Shown here: in pieces, positions 9,509 to 17,350 of the stretch
How the letters are laid out: every line of letters begins with the position of its first letter
Numbering within the stretch: the first letter of the stretch is position 1
Assembly: GCA_002399025.1 (NCBI GenBank)
Contig: DHCV01000021.1
Coordinates: 1 to 25,719, forward strand
DNA from: Bacteroidales bacterium UBA4893
GTDB lineage: Bacteria; Bacteroidota; Bacteroidia; Bacteroidales; P3
Direction of reading: 5' to 3'
Length of the DNA stretch: 25,719 bases
The notes under the pieces: generated by a model
What the model was told of the DNA's origin: nothing
Database searches by the model: none
Seen by the model: only the letters and a program-made list of their open reading frames with translations
Made by a program: the position numbers and the translations under genes

Positions 9509-10393
9509 TTACAACTCCAAATATGGGAGTAGTTTATTGTAGGTTTCTTGGTCTATGAGGTGAATTTGCTTAATTTCTTCAATTGATTTGAATGATTTTA
9601 AGTCTGAGCGAAGTTTTATTATGGCTTTTGCTAAGTAAAAATCAATATATGGATGCGAATTTAATTGCTTTATGGTTGAATTATTCAAATTTAGCTTTTT
9701 GGGATTAGGATTATTTATTTTTAGATATGGAATTATGGCCTTGTAGAGGGTGTCAGTCATTCCATATACCTCTTTTAATTGTTCAATTCTAACATAACCC
9801 CCAAGTTTTTGCCCATATTTGAATATTCTTCTTGAATATGATGGTCCTATTCCCCTTAAAGCTTGAAGGTCTATGGTGTCTGCTTGATTAAGGTCAAATA
9901 ATAGTTGCTCTTTGGAGGTAAATTTGTTTTGAGAATAAGTATTTGAATTTGAAGGGTCGCTTTTTGGAGATAAAGGCTCAATTACAACATAGGGAGAGAT
10001 TTGATTATAGATATAATCTGTCATAAAGTATAGTTTCTTAAGGTCTTGTTTGTCTCTGAAAAATCCCCCTGCATTTGTGTAGTTTACAAAATTATTGGCT
10101 TGCTTTTGGCTTAATCCAAAAGATAATAATTCTTCTTTAGTAATGGTATTTGGATTAAAAGGCTTAAACTTGTATGTATTTCTTTCCCCTTTTGCTACTT
10201 CACTATTATTTTTATCAAAAACTATTTTTTCTTTTTTAGTTTTTAGAATTTCTTTTTCAGTTATTGGAATTGTAGTTCTACAATTTTCAAATATTAGAAT
10301 AACTAACATTATGATTACTCCCAATCCTATTCCCAATAAAAGAAAAATCCCCTGCTTAGACTTTTTTAGCATAAGAGGGAACTTTGGTTTCAT
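9509..10393 (-). CDS. Membrane-anchored helix-hairpin-helix (ComEA-like) protein
   Basis: A 294-residue protein with a single N-terminal membrane segment (about 15-35, GIFLLLGIGLGVIIMLVILIF) and then three helix-hairpin-helix modules: about 78-138 (FNPNTITKEELLSFGLS...), about 167-225 (FDLNQADTIDLQALRGIGPS) and about 232-294 (LNLNNSTIKQLNSHPYIDF). The second carries the classic LRGIGPS hairpin. Such modules bind DNA backbone without sequence preference; single-module ComEA proteins receive DNA during uptake. Triple-HhH anchored proteins are frequent in Bacteroidota, but their role is not established to my knowledge. The gene follows the TlpA-like gene by 15 bp and is probably cotranscribed with it. 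DNA uptake is an inference only, as no other competence gene is present. Confidence 0.8.
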   Translation of the reverse strand: MKPKFPLMLKKSKQGIFLLLGIGLGVIIMLVILIFENCRTTIPITEKEILKTKKEKIVFDKNNSEVAKGERNTYKFKPFNPNTITKEELLSFGLSQKQANNFVNYTNAGGFFRDKQDLKKLYFMTDYIYNQISPYVVIEPLSPKSDPSNSNTYSQNKFTSKEQLLFDLNQADTIDLQALRGIGPSYSRRIFKYGQKLGGYVRIEQLKEVYGMTDTLYKAIIPYLKINNPNPKKLNLNNSTIKQLNSHPYIDFYLAKAIIKLRSDLKSFKSIEEIKQIHLIDQETYNKLLPYLEL

Positions 10394-10408
10394 ATCTTTT
10401 TATTTCTA

Positions 10409-11506
10409 TTATTTGGAGAAATAATCTTCTAAAAATTTATCTAATTCGGCTCCGTGAAGATTTTTTGCAATAATATTTCCTTCCGAATCGGAAATTAGAT
10501 TATAAGGTATATACTGAAAGTCGTAGCGTTTTGTGAATATATTCCCATCTCCATAAAGAGAAAGCCAAGGCACTGGATTGGAGGAGATATAGTTTCTCCA
10601 TTCACGTTCAGTTCTGTCTATTGAGATTCCAACCATTTCCAAGCCCCTTGACTTGTATTTATCGTAAATTTGTTTCAAATGAGGCATTTCTTCCTTGCAA
10701 GGACGACACCATGATGCCCAAAAATCAATAAATATAAGTTTACCCTTCACATCTCTTTCTGTGAAATTCTTACCATTGAGGTCAACTGCCTGAAATACTA
10801 ATTTCTTTGAGGTTTCCTGTGCTAATTTCTTCTCTCCTATCAAAGCACAGAACACTTCTTTCCATCGGTTATCCTTTGAATTTGTACATATAGAAACACA
10901 GTAGTCGAGCAATGGATTTGTTTTGTCGAACTGCATATTATTGACTTGGGAAATCAAAAGCATATAGGGAAATCCTGACTGAGGATATTTGTCTATATAT
11001 GTTTTATATGTTGGAACAAAGTTTTTGTAGCCTTCATTAACCTTATCGGCAGGAAGTTTGGAAAATTCAAGCATTTGGTCTTGTAGCTTATCCCAAAAAA
11101 TTGTGAAATCTTCAGCATGCTTTGTTCCTTTATAGCTTAGCTTGATTTTTTCACCCTTCTTATATGCCTCAACGTTAGTAAACTTTACATCAATAGTTTT
11201 ACCCTTCTCAACAGGAAGAGGTACATTTACAAAGAATGATTCATCGTTGCTCGTTAGCAAAAGGGCACAATCTATGAAATCCTTATCAAAATTTATGCTG
11301 TCAAGATTTATTTCAGCCTTTGAGTTTTTGAAATTTTCGCTGTAAATAACTGCAGGACTTGTGTTTGACACTTGGTCAGGATTAGCAAATACTATTGAAA
11401 TCTTACCTTCTTTCATTTCTGGTATTTCAATGTTCACTTTAGTAGAATTCTTGGAGCATGAGGTAAACCCTAAAGCCAAAAATAAATAAAAAAACAATCT
11501 TTTCAT
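10409..11506 (-). CDS. TlpA-like thioredoxin-fold lipoprotein
   Basis: A 365-residue protein with a lipoprotein signal (MKRLFFYLFLALGFTSC, lipid-bearing Cys17), an N-terminal beta-rich region (about 22-130) of the kind found in Bacteroidota redoxins (DUF4369-like), a helical middle, and a C-terminal TlpA/ResA thioredoxin domain (about 235-365). The redox motif is WCRPC (Cys267, Cys270) inside FIDFWASWCRPCKEEMP, and the cis-Pro loop appears near FQYIPYNLI. It should act as a thiol-disulfide reductase or oxidase in the periplasm; the substrate cannot be told. It has its own strong promoter (11533-11563) and probably drives the downstream helix-hairpin-helix gene as well. The lipobox is relaxed (FTSC), which is usual in this phylum. 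Confidence 0.9.
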   Translation of the reverse strand: MKRLFFYLFLALGFTSCSKNSTKVNIEIPEMKEGKISIVFANPDQVSNTSPAVIYSENFKNSKAEINLDSINFDKDFIDCALLLTSNDESFFVNVPLPVEKGKTIDVKFTNVEAYKKGEKIKLSYKGTKHAEDFTIFWDKLQDQMLEFSKLPADKVNEGYKNFVPTYKTYIDKYPQSGFPYMLLISQVNNMQFDKTNPLLDYCVSICTNSKDNRWKEVFCALIGEKKLAQETSKKLVFQAVDLNGKNFTERDVKGKLIFIDFWASWCRPCKEEMPHLKQIYDKYKSRGLEMVGISIDRTEREWRNYISSNPVPWLSLYGDGNIFTKRYDFQYIPYNLISDSEGNIIAKNLHGAELDKFLEDYFSK

Positions 11507-11532
11507 CTTTATTACTATAAATTAAATCTATG

Positions 11533-11563
11533 CAAAGGTAGTAAAAACAATATTTACACCAAA
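11533..11563 (-). promoter_or_regulatory. Bacteroidota-type promoter of the TlpA-like gene
   Basis: On the minus strand TTTG (11560-11563), 19 bp, then TACCTTTG (11533-11540) followed by CA. The -33 box continues TTTGGTGTAA, close to the TTTGGTAGTAA of rplU and of tRNA-Glu. Confidence 0.75.
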
Positions 11564-11602
11564 ACTAATAACTTATTTTGCAATATTTTATTATTTGAAA
11601 TC

Positions 11603-12388
11603 TTAATAAAGTGAAAAAACTTCCTCAGCTGTTTGTGTTGTAATCTTTGCTACTTGCTCAATATCAATATTTTTTATCTCTGCAATCTTTTGTGCTATAA
11701 TTGGAATATAGCTGCTTTCATTTCGTTTTCCCCTAAAAGGAATTGGTGAAAGATACGGGGCGTCTGTCTCTAAAAGGATGTCTTTGAGGTCAATATCATT
11801 AACAATTTGAGCTAATGATGCATTCTTAAAGCTTACAACTCCCCCTACACCAATCTTAAACCCCATCTCTATTGCCTTAATTGCTTGATTTTTATCTCCT
11901 GAGAAACAATGGAATACTCCCGAGAATTTCTTGTCTTTTGTTTTGAGGGTTTGTTTAAGTTTGTTTAGGGATGAAAAGGTTTGTTCAAACCCTTTTCTAA
12001 CATGAATTATTAGGGGTTGATTAAGTTCAATTGCCCATCCTACTTGGGTTTCAAAAGCTTCTATCTGTTCATTAATATAGGTCTTGTCCCAATAAAGATC
12101 AATACCAATTTCCCCAATTGCATAAATCTTGATCTTATCAATATAGGATTTAATCGTTTGAAGTTGTGTTTGATAATTTGAATCAACCGAGGTTGGATGA
12201 AGTCCAAGAGTTGGGAAGAAACAACCATCCTTTTTACTCAAACTAAGCATTGGCTCAATTGATTCAACGTCAATATTTGGAAGGATTATCTTTGTAACCT
12301 TTTCTTCTTTTGCTCTAAGAATTACCCTATCTATATCTTCTGAAAATTCTTGAGAATAGAGATGAGAGTGAGTGTCTACGTAATTCAT
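11603..12388 (-). CDS. tatD: TatD family metal-dependent deoxyribonuclease
   Basis: A 261-residue metal-dependent hydrolase of the TatD/YcfH family. The first metal-binding motif is THSH (His7, His9) in MNYVDTHSHLY. Further ligands sit in AIGEIGID (Glu), IIHVRKG (His), FHCFSG (His) and LLETDAPYLSP (Asp). Length fits the family (about 255-265). TatD enzymes are 3'-5' DNA exonucleases acting in DNA repair and turnover; some members are annotated as D-aminoacyl-tRNA-deacylase-like, so the exact substrate is open. It lies between rpsT and the TlpA-like gene on the same strand, separated from both by gaps of 67 and 96 bp. I find no convincing promoter box in front of it; readthrough from rpsT is possible. 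Confidence 0.93.
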   Translation of the reverse strand: MNYVDTHSHLYSQEFSEDIDRVILRAKEEKVTKIILPNIDVESIEPMLSLSKKDGCFFPTLGLHPTSVDSNYQTQLQTIKSYIDKIKIYAIGEIGIDLYWDKTYINEQIEAFETQVGWAIELNQPLIIHVRKGFEQTFSSLNKLKQTLKTKDKKFSGVFHCFSGDKNQAIKAIEMGFKIGVGGVVSFKNASLAQIVNDIDLKDILLETDAPYLSPIPFRGKRNESSYIPIIAQKIAEIKNIDIEQVAKITTQTAEEVFSLY

Positions 12389-12401
12389 AATGGTTGATTA
12401 A

Positions 12402-12435
12402 AATAAAAAAAGCCCAACCTTTAAAAGGAAGGGCT
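12402..12435 (-). terminator. Intrinsic terminator after rpsT
   Basis: On the minus strand AGCCC and GGGCT pair, with an inner CCTT/AAGG pairing across a two-base mismatch, followed by a run of seven T. It sits about 20 nt after the rpsT stop and in front of tatD. Confidence 0.75.
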
Positions 12436-12455
12436 TCTTCAATCAATTAAATATA

Positions 12456-12707
12456 TTATAAACTTGCTATCCTTTTCATACATTTTGACTTAAGGTTTGA
12501 AGCCTTATTCTTATGTATAATAGAACGTTTTGCCAATTTATCAATGGATGACAAAAGCTTAGGAAGTTTTTCTTGAGCGTTAGTCTTGTCTTCTAAAGCA
12601 CGAAAATCTCTTAAAGCATTACGCATTGTTTTTGCATAATAACGATTAGCTATTCTTTTTCTTTCGCTTGAACGAATTCTTTTTTGTGCACTTTTGTGAT
12701 TTGCCAT
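12456..12707 (-). CDS. rpsT: 30S ribosomal protein S20
   Basis: An 83-residue basic helical protein with the S20 signature MANHKSAQKRIRSSERKRIANR and the C-terminal IIHKNKASNLKSKCMKRI. S20 is a primary 16S rRNA-binding protein of the small subunit. It follows tRNA-Glu(UUC) by 22 bp on the same strand, and no separate promoter fits in that gap, so tRNA and mRNA are probably made as one transcript that is processed. A hairpin terminator follows the stop. Length and start are typical. Confidence 0.97.
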   Translation of the reverse strand: MANHKSAQKRIRSSERKRIANRYYAKTMRNALRDFRALEDKTNAQEKLPKLLSSIDKLAKRSIIHKNKASNLKSKCMKRIASL

Positions 12708-12729
12708 AATTCTTTTTCTATTTTACTTG

Positions 12730-12804
12730 TACCCCGTAGGGGATTCGAACCCCTGATTTCAAGAATGAAAATCTTGCGTCCTAGGCCAACTAGACGAACG
12801 GGGC
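12730..12804 (-). tRNA. tRNA-Glu (anticodon UUC)
   Basis: A complete cloverleaf on the minus strand: acceptor stem GCCCCGT / ACGGGGT with a G-U first pair, D arm GTCT/GGAC, anticodon stem CAAGA/TCTTG with loop TTTTCAT (anticodon TTC), and T arm AGGGG TTCGAAT CCCCT. The 3' CCA is not encoded. It is read from the strong promoter at 12827-12857 and is followed by rpsT. Its wobble U34 is the kind of base modified by MnmD, encoded at 17350. Confidence 0.96.
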
Positions 12805-12826
12805 GTCTGATTGTTTTTTCGCCGTG

Positions 12827-12857
12827 CAAAGGTACAATCTTTTTGATTACTACCAAA
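12827..12857 (-). promoter_or_regulatory. Bacteroidota-type promoter of tRNA-Glu and rpsT
   Basis: On the minus strand TTTG (12854-12857), 19 bp, then TACCTTTG (12827-12834) and CA. The extended -33 region TTTGGTAGTAA is identical to that of rplU. Confidence 0.78.
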
Positions 12858-12892
12858 TTTTATTGTAAAAATTTATTTTTTATTTATCTCCT

Positions 12893-13552
12893 TCACGCCT
12901 TATCTTGCTTAAATTCAAATCCTAAACGCTTTCCAGTAATTTGTTTTTTAGTGGATTGATTTGACTGAATTTCTCCAACAGTTGTAATTTTAACCTCATC
13001 AAAAGGCGGTGTGAGCAAATCAAAATTATTTACATATTCCATTGATGAAACTATAATATTATGTATAGATGCTTTATCTATAATTGCTTTATGAAAGCTT
13101 GTGTACATAAGCCCAACCTCTCTTTTTCCTTCAATAAAATAGTGATTTTCCTTGTTTATAAATACTCTTCCAATCAAATAACCTATGTCTAAATCGCGAT
13201 GATAATCAAATGAATCTGAAAGGAAATTATAAATATTTATCATTCCGCAATATGAACGTTTGACATCTTCCTTAATATAGGGCAATCTCATAACCTCATG
13301 CAAACGAGGAAATTCAAATATATTGGTGTGGAGAATAAAAACCAATGTATCTGATCCAAAACTAAGTTTGAATTCAAAATCACCTTTGTTTTCAAATCTG
13401 CAATTAATTATTGGGTATCTTTTATTTAGCTCCGAAACTATCTCCTTTGACACCTCTTTAAAAATATTAAAGGCTTGATGAGCATTATCACTAACAAGAT
13501 TATTTAATTCTGTTTTTTGTTGAATTAAATTTCCAAGTTCTATAGTATTCAT
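12893..13552 (-). CDS. Conserved hypothetical protein
   Basis: A 219-residue soluble-looking protein without signal peptide or membrane segment. I do not recognise a named domain. Its look, with a helical start, an alpha/beta middle (FKLSFGSDTLVFILHTNIFEF...YCGMINIYNFLSDSF...DIGYLIGRVFINKENHYFIEG) and the C-terminal block LLTPPFDEVK...TGKRLGFEF, resembles a protein family I associate with Bacteroidota genomes of unknown function. That recollection is unverified. It lies between the ferredoxin gene, whose terminator separates them, and the tRNA-Glu promoter, so it is probably a single-gene transcript. The first Met at 13552 gives a natural start. Function: none proposed. Confidence 0.8.
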   Translation of the reverse strand: MNTIELGNLIQQKTELNNLVSDNAHQAFNIFKEVSKEIVSELNKRYPIINCRFENKGDFEFKLSFGSDTLVFILHTNIFEFPRLHEVMRLPYIKEDVKRSYCGMINIYNFLSDSFDYHRDLDIGYLIGRVFINKENHYFIEGKREVGLMYTSFHKAIIDKASIHNIIVSSMEYVNNFDLLTPPFDEVKITTVGEIQSNQSTKKQITGKRLGFEFKQDKA

Positions 13553-13587
13553 ATTTATTATGTGTAAAATGAAAAAAAACTTTTGAT

Positions 13588-13621
13588 AAAAAAGCCCTGA
13601 AGAAGAAATTTCATCAGGGCT
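13588..13621 (-). terminator. Intrinsic terminator after the ferredoxin gene
   Basis: On the minus strand AGCCCTGA and TCAGGGCT form a perfect 8-bp stem followed by six T, 23 nt after the ferredoxin stop. Confidence 0.85.
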
Positions 13622-13643
13622 CTATCTTAATCAATCCGATGAT

Positions 13644-13811
13644 TTATTCAGGATGGATTGCTTCAACTGGGCATGCATCAGCACAACTACCACAATCTGT
13701 ACAAGTAGTTGGGTCTATTTTGTAAATATCTCCTTCAGAGATAGCTCCTACTGGACATTCATCTATGCATGTTCCACATGCAGCACAGTCTTCAGAAATT
13801 TTATAAGCCAT
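13644..13811 (-). CDS. 2[4Fe-4S] ferredoxin
   Basis: A 55-residue protein beginning MAYKISEDCAACGTCIDECP. It has two classic cluster motifs: Cys9, 12, 15 and 19 (CAACGTCIDECP) and Cys37, 40, 43 and 47 (CTDCGSCADACP), each ending in Cys-Pro. This is the clostridial-type small soluble ferredoxin carrying two [4Fe-4S] clusters. It serves as a low-potential electron carrier in the cytoplasm, for example with pyruvate:ferredoxin oxidoreductase in anaerobes. That points to an anaerobic or fermentative lifestyle, an inference. The gene stands alone with a -7 box TACATTTG upstream and a strong terminator downstream, so it is monocistronic. Partners are not encoded nearby. Confidence 0.96.
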   Translation of the reverse strand: MAYKISEDCAACGTCIDECPVGAISEGDIYKIDPTTCTDCGSCADACPVEAIHPE

Positions 13812-13843
13812 GACTTTAAATAATTTTGGTTTGTATTAAAGTG

Positions 13844-13851
13844 CAAATGTA
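13844..13851 (-). promoter_or_regulatory. Probable -7 box of the ferredoxin gene
   Basis: The minus strand reads TACATTTG followed by CA, matching TAnnTTTG, about 33 bp before the start codon. No TTTG is found at the -33 position. Confidence 0.45.
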
Positions 13852-13863
13852 CGAATTATTTCT

Positions 13864-13871
13864 TAAATTTG
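13864..13871 (+). promoter_or_regulatory. Possible -7 box of the 13903-18597 operon
   Basis: TAAATTTG fits TAnnTTTG and lies 31 bp before the first start codon, back to back with the ferredoxin promoter. The -33 box is not recognisable. Confidence 0.4.
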
Positions 13872-13902
13872 CCCCGTAATTGAATTAAAACAACATGTAA
13901 TT

Positions 13903-14691
13903 ATGACAAAAACAAACCTAATTAACTCCATATCAAAGATTAATGCTATTTTTTTATTAGTATTAATTTTTTCCTCCTGTACCAAAAACAACAAGGAAGT
14001 TATCTCTTTTTATGAAAATGGAAACCCCAAATTGGTTTATTTTACAAAAATGGACAAAAATATTAAGTACAAGGTTGCAGAAAAAATGTATTATGAAAAT
14101 GGCAAATTGCAATATGAAGGAAATTTCAATAATAATGAGAAAACTGGCAAGTGGACTTACTATTTTGAGAATGGAGCAATATTTTCTAAATGCGACTTTA
14201 CCAATTCAAAGAGTGGAAATGGATGGGAAGTCTATAAAATGGACAATACCAAGATAGTAAGCTCTAAAGATAAGATTGATGAAGTTAGTTTTTATCCTGA
14301 AGGAACTTTGGCTGCCATTAAGTTTAGAAATCAAAATCAAGAGAAAGAATATAAATTCTTTCCAAGCTTTAAAGTTATGGAAGAAAGAAATTACAAAGGC
14401 AATATCTTGAATGGTCAAACTCTTTCATTTTATGAGAATGGGAATATAAACTCAAAAAACTATTTCAAAGATGGTATGCAGGATAGTATTTACGTTTTAT
14501 ATTATGAAAATGGCACAACTCAAATTAAGGGTAATTATAAGTTAGATACTAAGGTTGGTAAATGGGAATATTTTAGGGAAGATGGCTCCCCTGATGGTGA
14601 AGAAATATATGGTGATGAGGGTTCACTCTTGAAACCAAGAGACACTGGTCTAAAGTATTACGATAAAGAAGGAAATGAAATTAAATTTTAG
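13903..14691 (+). CDS. MORN-like repeat (YwqK family) lipoprotein
   Basis: A 262-residue lipoprotein: signal segment INAIFLLVLIFSSC with lipid-bearing Cys26, followed by repeated Tyr-Glu-Asn-Gly motifs (FYENGNPK, YYENGKLQYEG, YFENGAIFSK, FYENGNINSK, YYENGTTQIKG) joined by GKWTYY and GKWEYF strands. These are MORN_2-type hairpins, and databases usually label such proteins YwqK-family antitoxins. No toxin gene is adjacent, so I read it simply as a surface or periplasmic repeat protein of unknown role. It is the first gene of a co-directional run; the next gene begins 11 bp after its stop. Confidence 0.83.
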   Translation: MTKTNLINSISKINAIFLLVLIFSSCTKNNKEVISFYENGNPKLVYFTKMDKNIKYKVAEKMYYENGKLQYEGNFNNNEKTGKWTYYFENGAIFSKCDFTNSKSGNGWEVYKMDNTKIVSSKDKIDEVSFYPEGTLAAIKFRNQNQEKEYKFFPSFKVMEERNYKGNILNGQTLSFYENGNINSKNYFKDGMQDSIYVLYYENGTTQIKGNYKLDTKVGKWEYFREDGSPDGEEIYGDEGSLLKPRDTGLKYYDKEGNEIKF

Positions 14692-14702
14692 ATTTATAGA
14701 TT

Positions 14703-15284
14703 ATGAATAGAATTATTACATTAATAATTGTGTTTACATTGAGTTGTACTAATGTATTCTCACAAGCATTTTATAGGGTTCCAATTGAAAAAAAAGGCTC
14801 CGAAGCAACATTTAAAATTGATAAAGACACTTATAAAGCAAGATTTGGAATAACAAGCGAGTCAAGAAGACCAAAAATTAACTTCAGCTCAAAGACAAAC
14901 TACACTTACAACTCAATTTATCAAGATGCAAAATTGGATTTTGAAGTTTTTTCCTGTCCAAAATCAAAGTTTAGCTTTCTTCTAATCAATAATTACTACG
15001 ATTTCTCCTTAGGAGCAGACCTATATATTATTGAAAATGGGGAATTTTCTTTTATTGGAACCCTAAGTATTGGTGCTTATAATAGTATTGAAGGGGAAAG
15101 GATGAATTATAATTCAATCTTACCATATATTTCTATCGTGCATACAACCGAAAAAACCTATTTTTCTTTTGAAACTCCTTTGGTTGTACTTAATCCAGGA
15201 AGTCAAGACGAAAGAATTATTGAAGGAAATAAAATACACTACACTCTCTCAAACAACAAACTAAATCAAAACATAACACAATAG
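14703..15284 (+). CDS. Secreted hypothetical protein
   Basis: A 193-residue protein with an N-terminal signal peptide (MNRIITLIIVFTLSCTNVFS, likely cut before Gln21). The mature part is beta-rich (FSFLLINNYYDFSLGADLYIIENGEFSFIGTLSIGAY). I do not recognise a family. It follows the MORN-like lipoprotein by 11 bp, and its stop is one base away from the start of the U32-family gene, so it is part of the operon. A Leu-Ser-Cys at 13-15 could be a weak lipobox, but the cleavage before Gln is more usual in this phylum. Function unknown. Confidence 0.75.
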   Translation: MNRIITLIIVFTLSCTNVFSQAFYRVPIEKKGSEATFKIDKDTYKARFGITSESRRPKINFSSKTNYTYNSIYQDAKLDFEVFSCPKSKFSFLLINNYYDFSLGADLYIIENGEFSFIGTLSIGAYNSIEGERMNYNSILPYISIVHTTEKTYFSFETPLVVLNPGSQDERIIEGNKIHYTLSNNKLNQNITQ

Positions 15285-15285
15285 A

Positions 15286-16530
15286 ATGAAATTTGAAGAT
15301 ATTGAAATTATGTCACCCGTTGGATCATACGAATCGCTAATGGGTGCAATACAAGGTGGAGCGAATTCTGTATATTTTGGAGTTGGAGAATTGAATATGC
15401 GTTCTCGAAGTGCCAATAATTTTACAATTGACGACCTTAGAAATATTGTTGCTATTGCACAAGAACATAAACTAAGAACATATCTTACCCTAAACACCAT
15501 TATATATAATGAAGAATTAGATTATATGCGAAAGGTTGTTGATGCTGCAAAGGAAAGCAACATTACAGCAATCATTGCTTCCGATATGGCAGTAATTTCT
15601 TATGCAAGAGAAAAAAATGTTGAAGTTCATCTCTCAACCCAATGCAATGTAACAAACACTGAAGCAGTAAAATTCTATTCTCAATTTGCTGATGTAATTG
15701 TAACTGCAAGAGAAGTTTCACTTAAGAAAGTTAAGCAAATAACTACCTACATAAAAGAAAATAATATTAAAGGACCTTCAGGACGCTTGGTTCAAATAGA
15801 ATGCTTTGTTCATGGAGCTTTATGTATGGCCGTTTCTGGCAAATGCTACTTATCATTAGACAATGCCAACAAGAGTGCTAATAAAGGAGCTTGTCTTCAA
15901 TATTGTCGCCGTCCATATAAGGTTACTGACATTGACGGAGGAACAGAACTTGTTGTTGACAACCAATATATAATGTCTCCTAAGGATTTGAAAACAATAG
16001 ATTTCTTAGATAAAGTGTTAGATGCTGGTGTTAGAGTTTTAAAGATTGAAGGAAGAGGTCGATCTGCTGAATATGTAAAAACTGTTACCAAAACATATAA
16101 GCAAGCAGTGAAAGCTTATTTTGATGGAGAATTTACTCAAGAGAATAAAGACAGATGGAATGCTGAACTAAGCAAAGTATATAATAGAGGCTTTTGGGAT
16201 GGCTACTACTTGGGACAAACTATTGGTGAGTGGACTGAAAAATATGGTTCAAGAGCAACCAAGGTTAAAGAATTTATTGGAACAATTACCAACTACTTCA
16301 AAGATATTAATGTTGCTGAAGTAAGACTCGAAACAGGTGAACTAACTATTGGGGATGATATTATTATTCTTGGAAAAACAACTGGAGTTTATGAAGATAC
16401 AATCAAAGAAATTAGAGTTGACTTACTCTCAGTTGAAAAAGCTGTAAAGGGAGATATGTTTTCTATACCAACACACGAAATAATTAGACGAGGCGATAAA
16501 CTATATAAAATTAAAGATGCTGAAATTTAA
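15286..16530 (+). CDS. U32 peptidase-family protein, TrhP/RlhA-like RNA hydroxylase
   Basis: A 414-residue protein of family U32. Residues 1-160 form the TIM-barrel-like N-terminus (EIMSPVGSYESLMGAIQGGANSVYFG trimmed here: PVGSYESLMGAIQGGA), then the family signature ECFVHGALCMAVSGKCYLS (172-190) and NKGACLQYCRRPY. Cys180, Cys187, Cys203 and Cys207 match the four conserved cysteines thought to hold an Fe-S cluster. Despite the family name, characterised members are prephenate-dependent RNA hydroxylases: TrhP makes 5-hydroxyuridine at tRNA U34 and RlhA modifies 23S C2501. Which of these applies is not decidable by eye. The presence of MnmD, another U34 enzyme, two genes on favours TrhP weakly. 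It overlaps the next gene by 14 bp. Confidence 0.87.
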   Translation: MKFEDIEIMSPVGSYESLMGAIQGGANSVYFGVGELNMRSRSANNFTIDDLRNIVAIAQEHKLRTYLTLNTIIYNEELDYMRKVVDAAKESNITAIIASDMAVISYAREKNVEVHLSTQCNVTNTEAVKFYSQFADVIVTAREVSLKKVKQITTYIKENNIKGPSGRLVQIECFVHGALCMAVSGKCYLSLDNANKSANKGACLQYCRRPYKVTDIDGGTELVVDNQYIMSPKDLKTIDFLDKVLDAGVRVLKIEGRGRSAEYVKTVTKTYKQAVKAYFDGEFTQENKDRWNAELSKVYNRGFWDGYYLGQTIGEWTEKYGSRATKVKEFIGTITNYFKDINVAEVRLETGELTIGDDIIILGKTTGVYEDTIKEIRVDLLSVEKAVKGDMFSIPTHEIIRRGDKLYKIKDAEI

Positions 16531-17350
16531 CTATCATAGTCATTCCACTTATTGCGATGGGAAGAATACCCTTGAAGAAATGGTTATTTCGGCTATTGAT
16601 AAGGGATTGAAATATTTTGGATTCTCTGCTCACTCTCCTGTGCCTTTTGAAAATGACTTTGGACTTCAACAAGAAGAAATATCAAACTACTTGAATGAGA
16701 CCAAGCGTCTAAAAGCAAAATATGAGGATAAGATTAAACTATTTACCTCAATGGAATTTGATTATATTCCTACAATGTCTGAAGACATAAGAGAAAGAGC
16801 AATCAAATACCAATTAGATTATATTATTTCTTCTGTTCATCTGGTATATTCTCCAAATGGATTATGGTTTATTGATGGCTCCAAACAAGAAAGCTACGAT
16901 AATGGGTTAAAGAACTGCTTTGATGGAGATATTAAAAAAGCTGTTGGAGCATTCTATGGTCAAACAATTGAAATGATACAAGGAGCAAAACCAGATATAG
17001 TTGGACATTTCGATAAAGTAAAGATGCATAACAAAGACAGGTACTTTAGAGAAGATGAAACTTGGTATAGGGATTTGGTTATGCAGACCATTGAAACAAT
17101 GAAGAAGAATGATTCAATTTGCGAAATAAATACAAGAGGACTTTATAAAGGACGTTCAAATGATTATTTCCCTCAAACCAATTGGATAAAGGCTCTTGCC
17201 AAAGAGAATGTGCGAGTTACAATTTCAACTGATTGTCATAAGGCTGAAGAGGTTGACAACCTTTTTGTGGAGTGTAGTAATCACTTAAAGGATTGTGGAC
17301 ATAAAGAAATTTGGTACTTTGATGAAATTTGGAAATCAACTCCTCTTTAA
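16517..17350 (+). CDS. PHP-domain phosphoesterase (HisJ histidinol-phosphatase-like)
   Basis: A 277-residue metal-dependent phosphoesterase. Metal-binding residues of the PHP domain are visible: HSHSTYCDG (His7, His9), FSAHSP, SMEFDY (Glu), SSVHLV, IVGHFDK and STDCHK near the C-terminus. The overall form matches histidinol-phosphatases of the HisJ/HisK type, which hydrolyse L-histidinol phosphate in histidine synthesis. No other his gene is nearby and the operon holds tRNA-modification genes, so another phosphoester substrate is possible. Its start lies 14 bp inside the preceding gene and its stop overlaps the next start (TAATG), pointing to translational coupling. Confidence 0.87.
   Translation: MLKFNYHSHSTYCDGKNTLEEMVISAIDKGLKYFGFSAHSPVPFENDFGLQQEEISNYLNETKRLKAKYEDKIKLFTSMEFDYIPTMSEDIRERAIKYQLDYIISSVHLVYSPNGLWFIDGSKQESYDNGLKNCFDGDIKKAVGAFYGQTIEMIQGAKPDIVGHFDKVKMHNKDRYFREDETWYRDLVMQTIETMKKNDSICEINTRGLYKGRSNDYFPQTNWIKALAKENVRVTISTDCHKAEEVDNLFVECSNHLKDCGHKEIWYFDEIWKSTPL

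Noticed and set aside
9335..9532. Open frame with repeated heptads (NIRDIFR, NIRDLFQ, NIRDLFF)
   Set aside because: The heptads arise from the 21-bp DNA repeats. The neighbouring array has no start codon, the GACTTAGTC array meets stops, and the last array has a 22-bp period, so the repeats do not behave as coding. It also overlaps the end of the helix-hairpin-helix gene.
12650..12959. Overlapping open frames on both strands around 12650-12959
   Set aside because: They run across tRNA-Glu, its promoter and the start of rpsT; they are shadows of those features.
13903..14691. Antitoxin of a toxin-antitoxin pair
   Set aside because: The YwqK label is a database convention; the protein is a lipoprotein and the neighbouring gene is a secreted protein with no toxin likeness.
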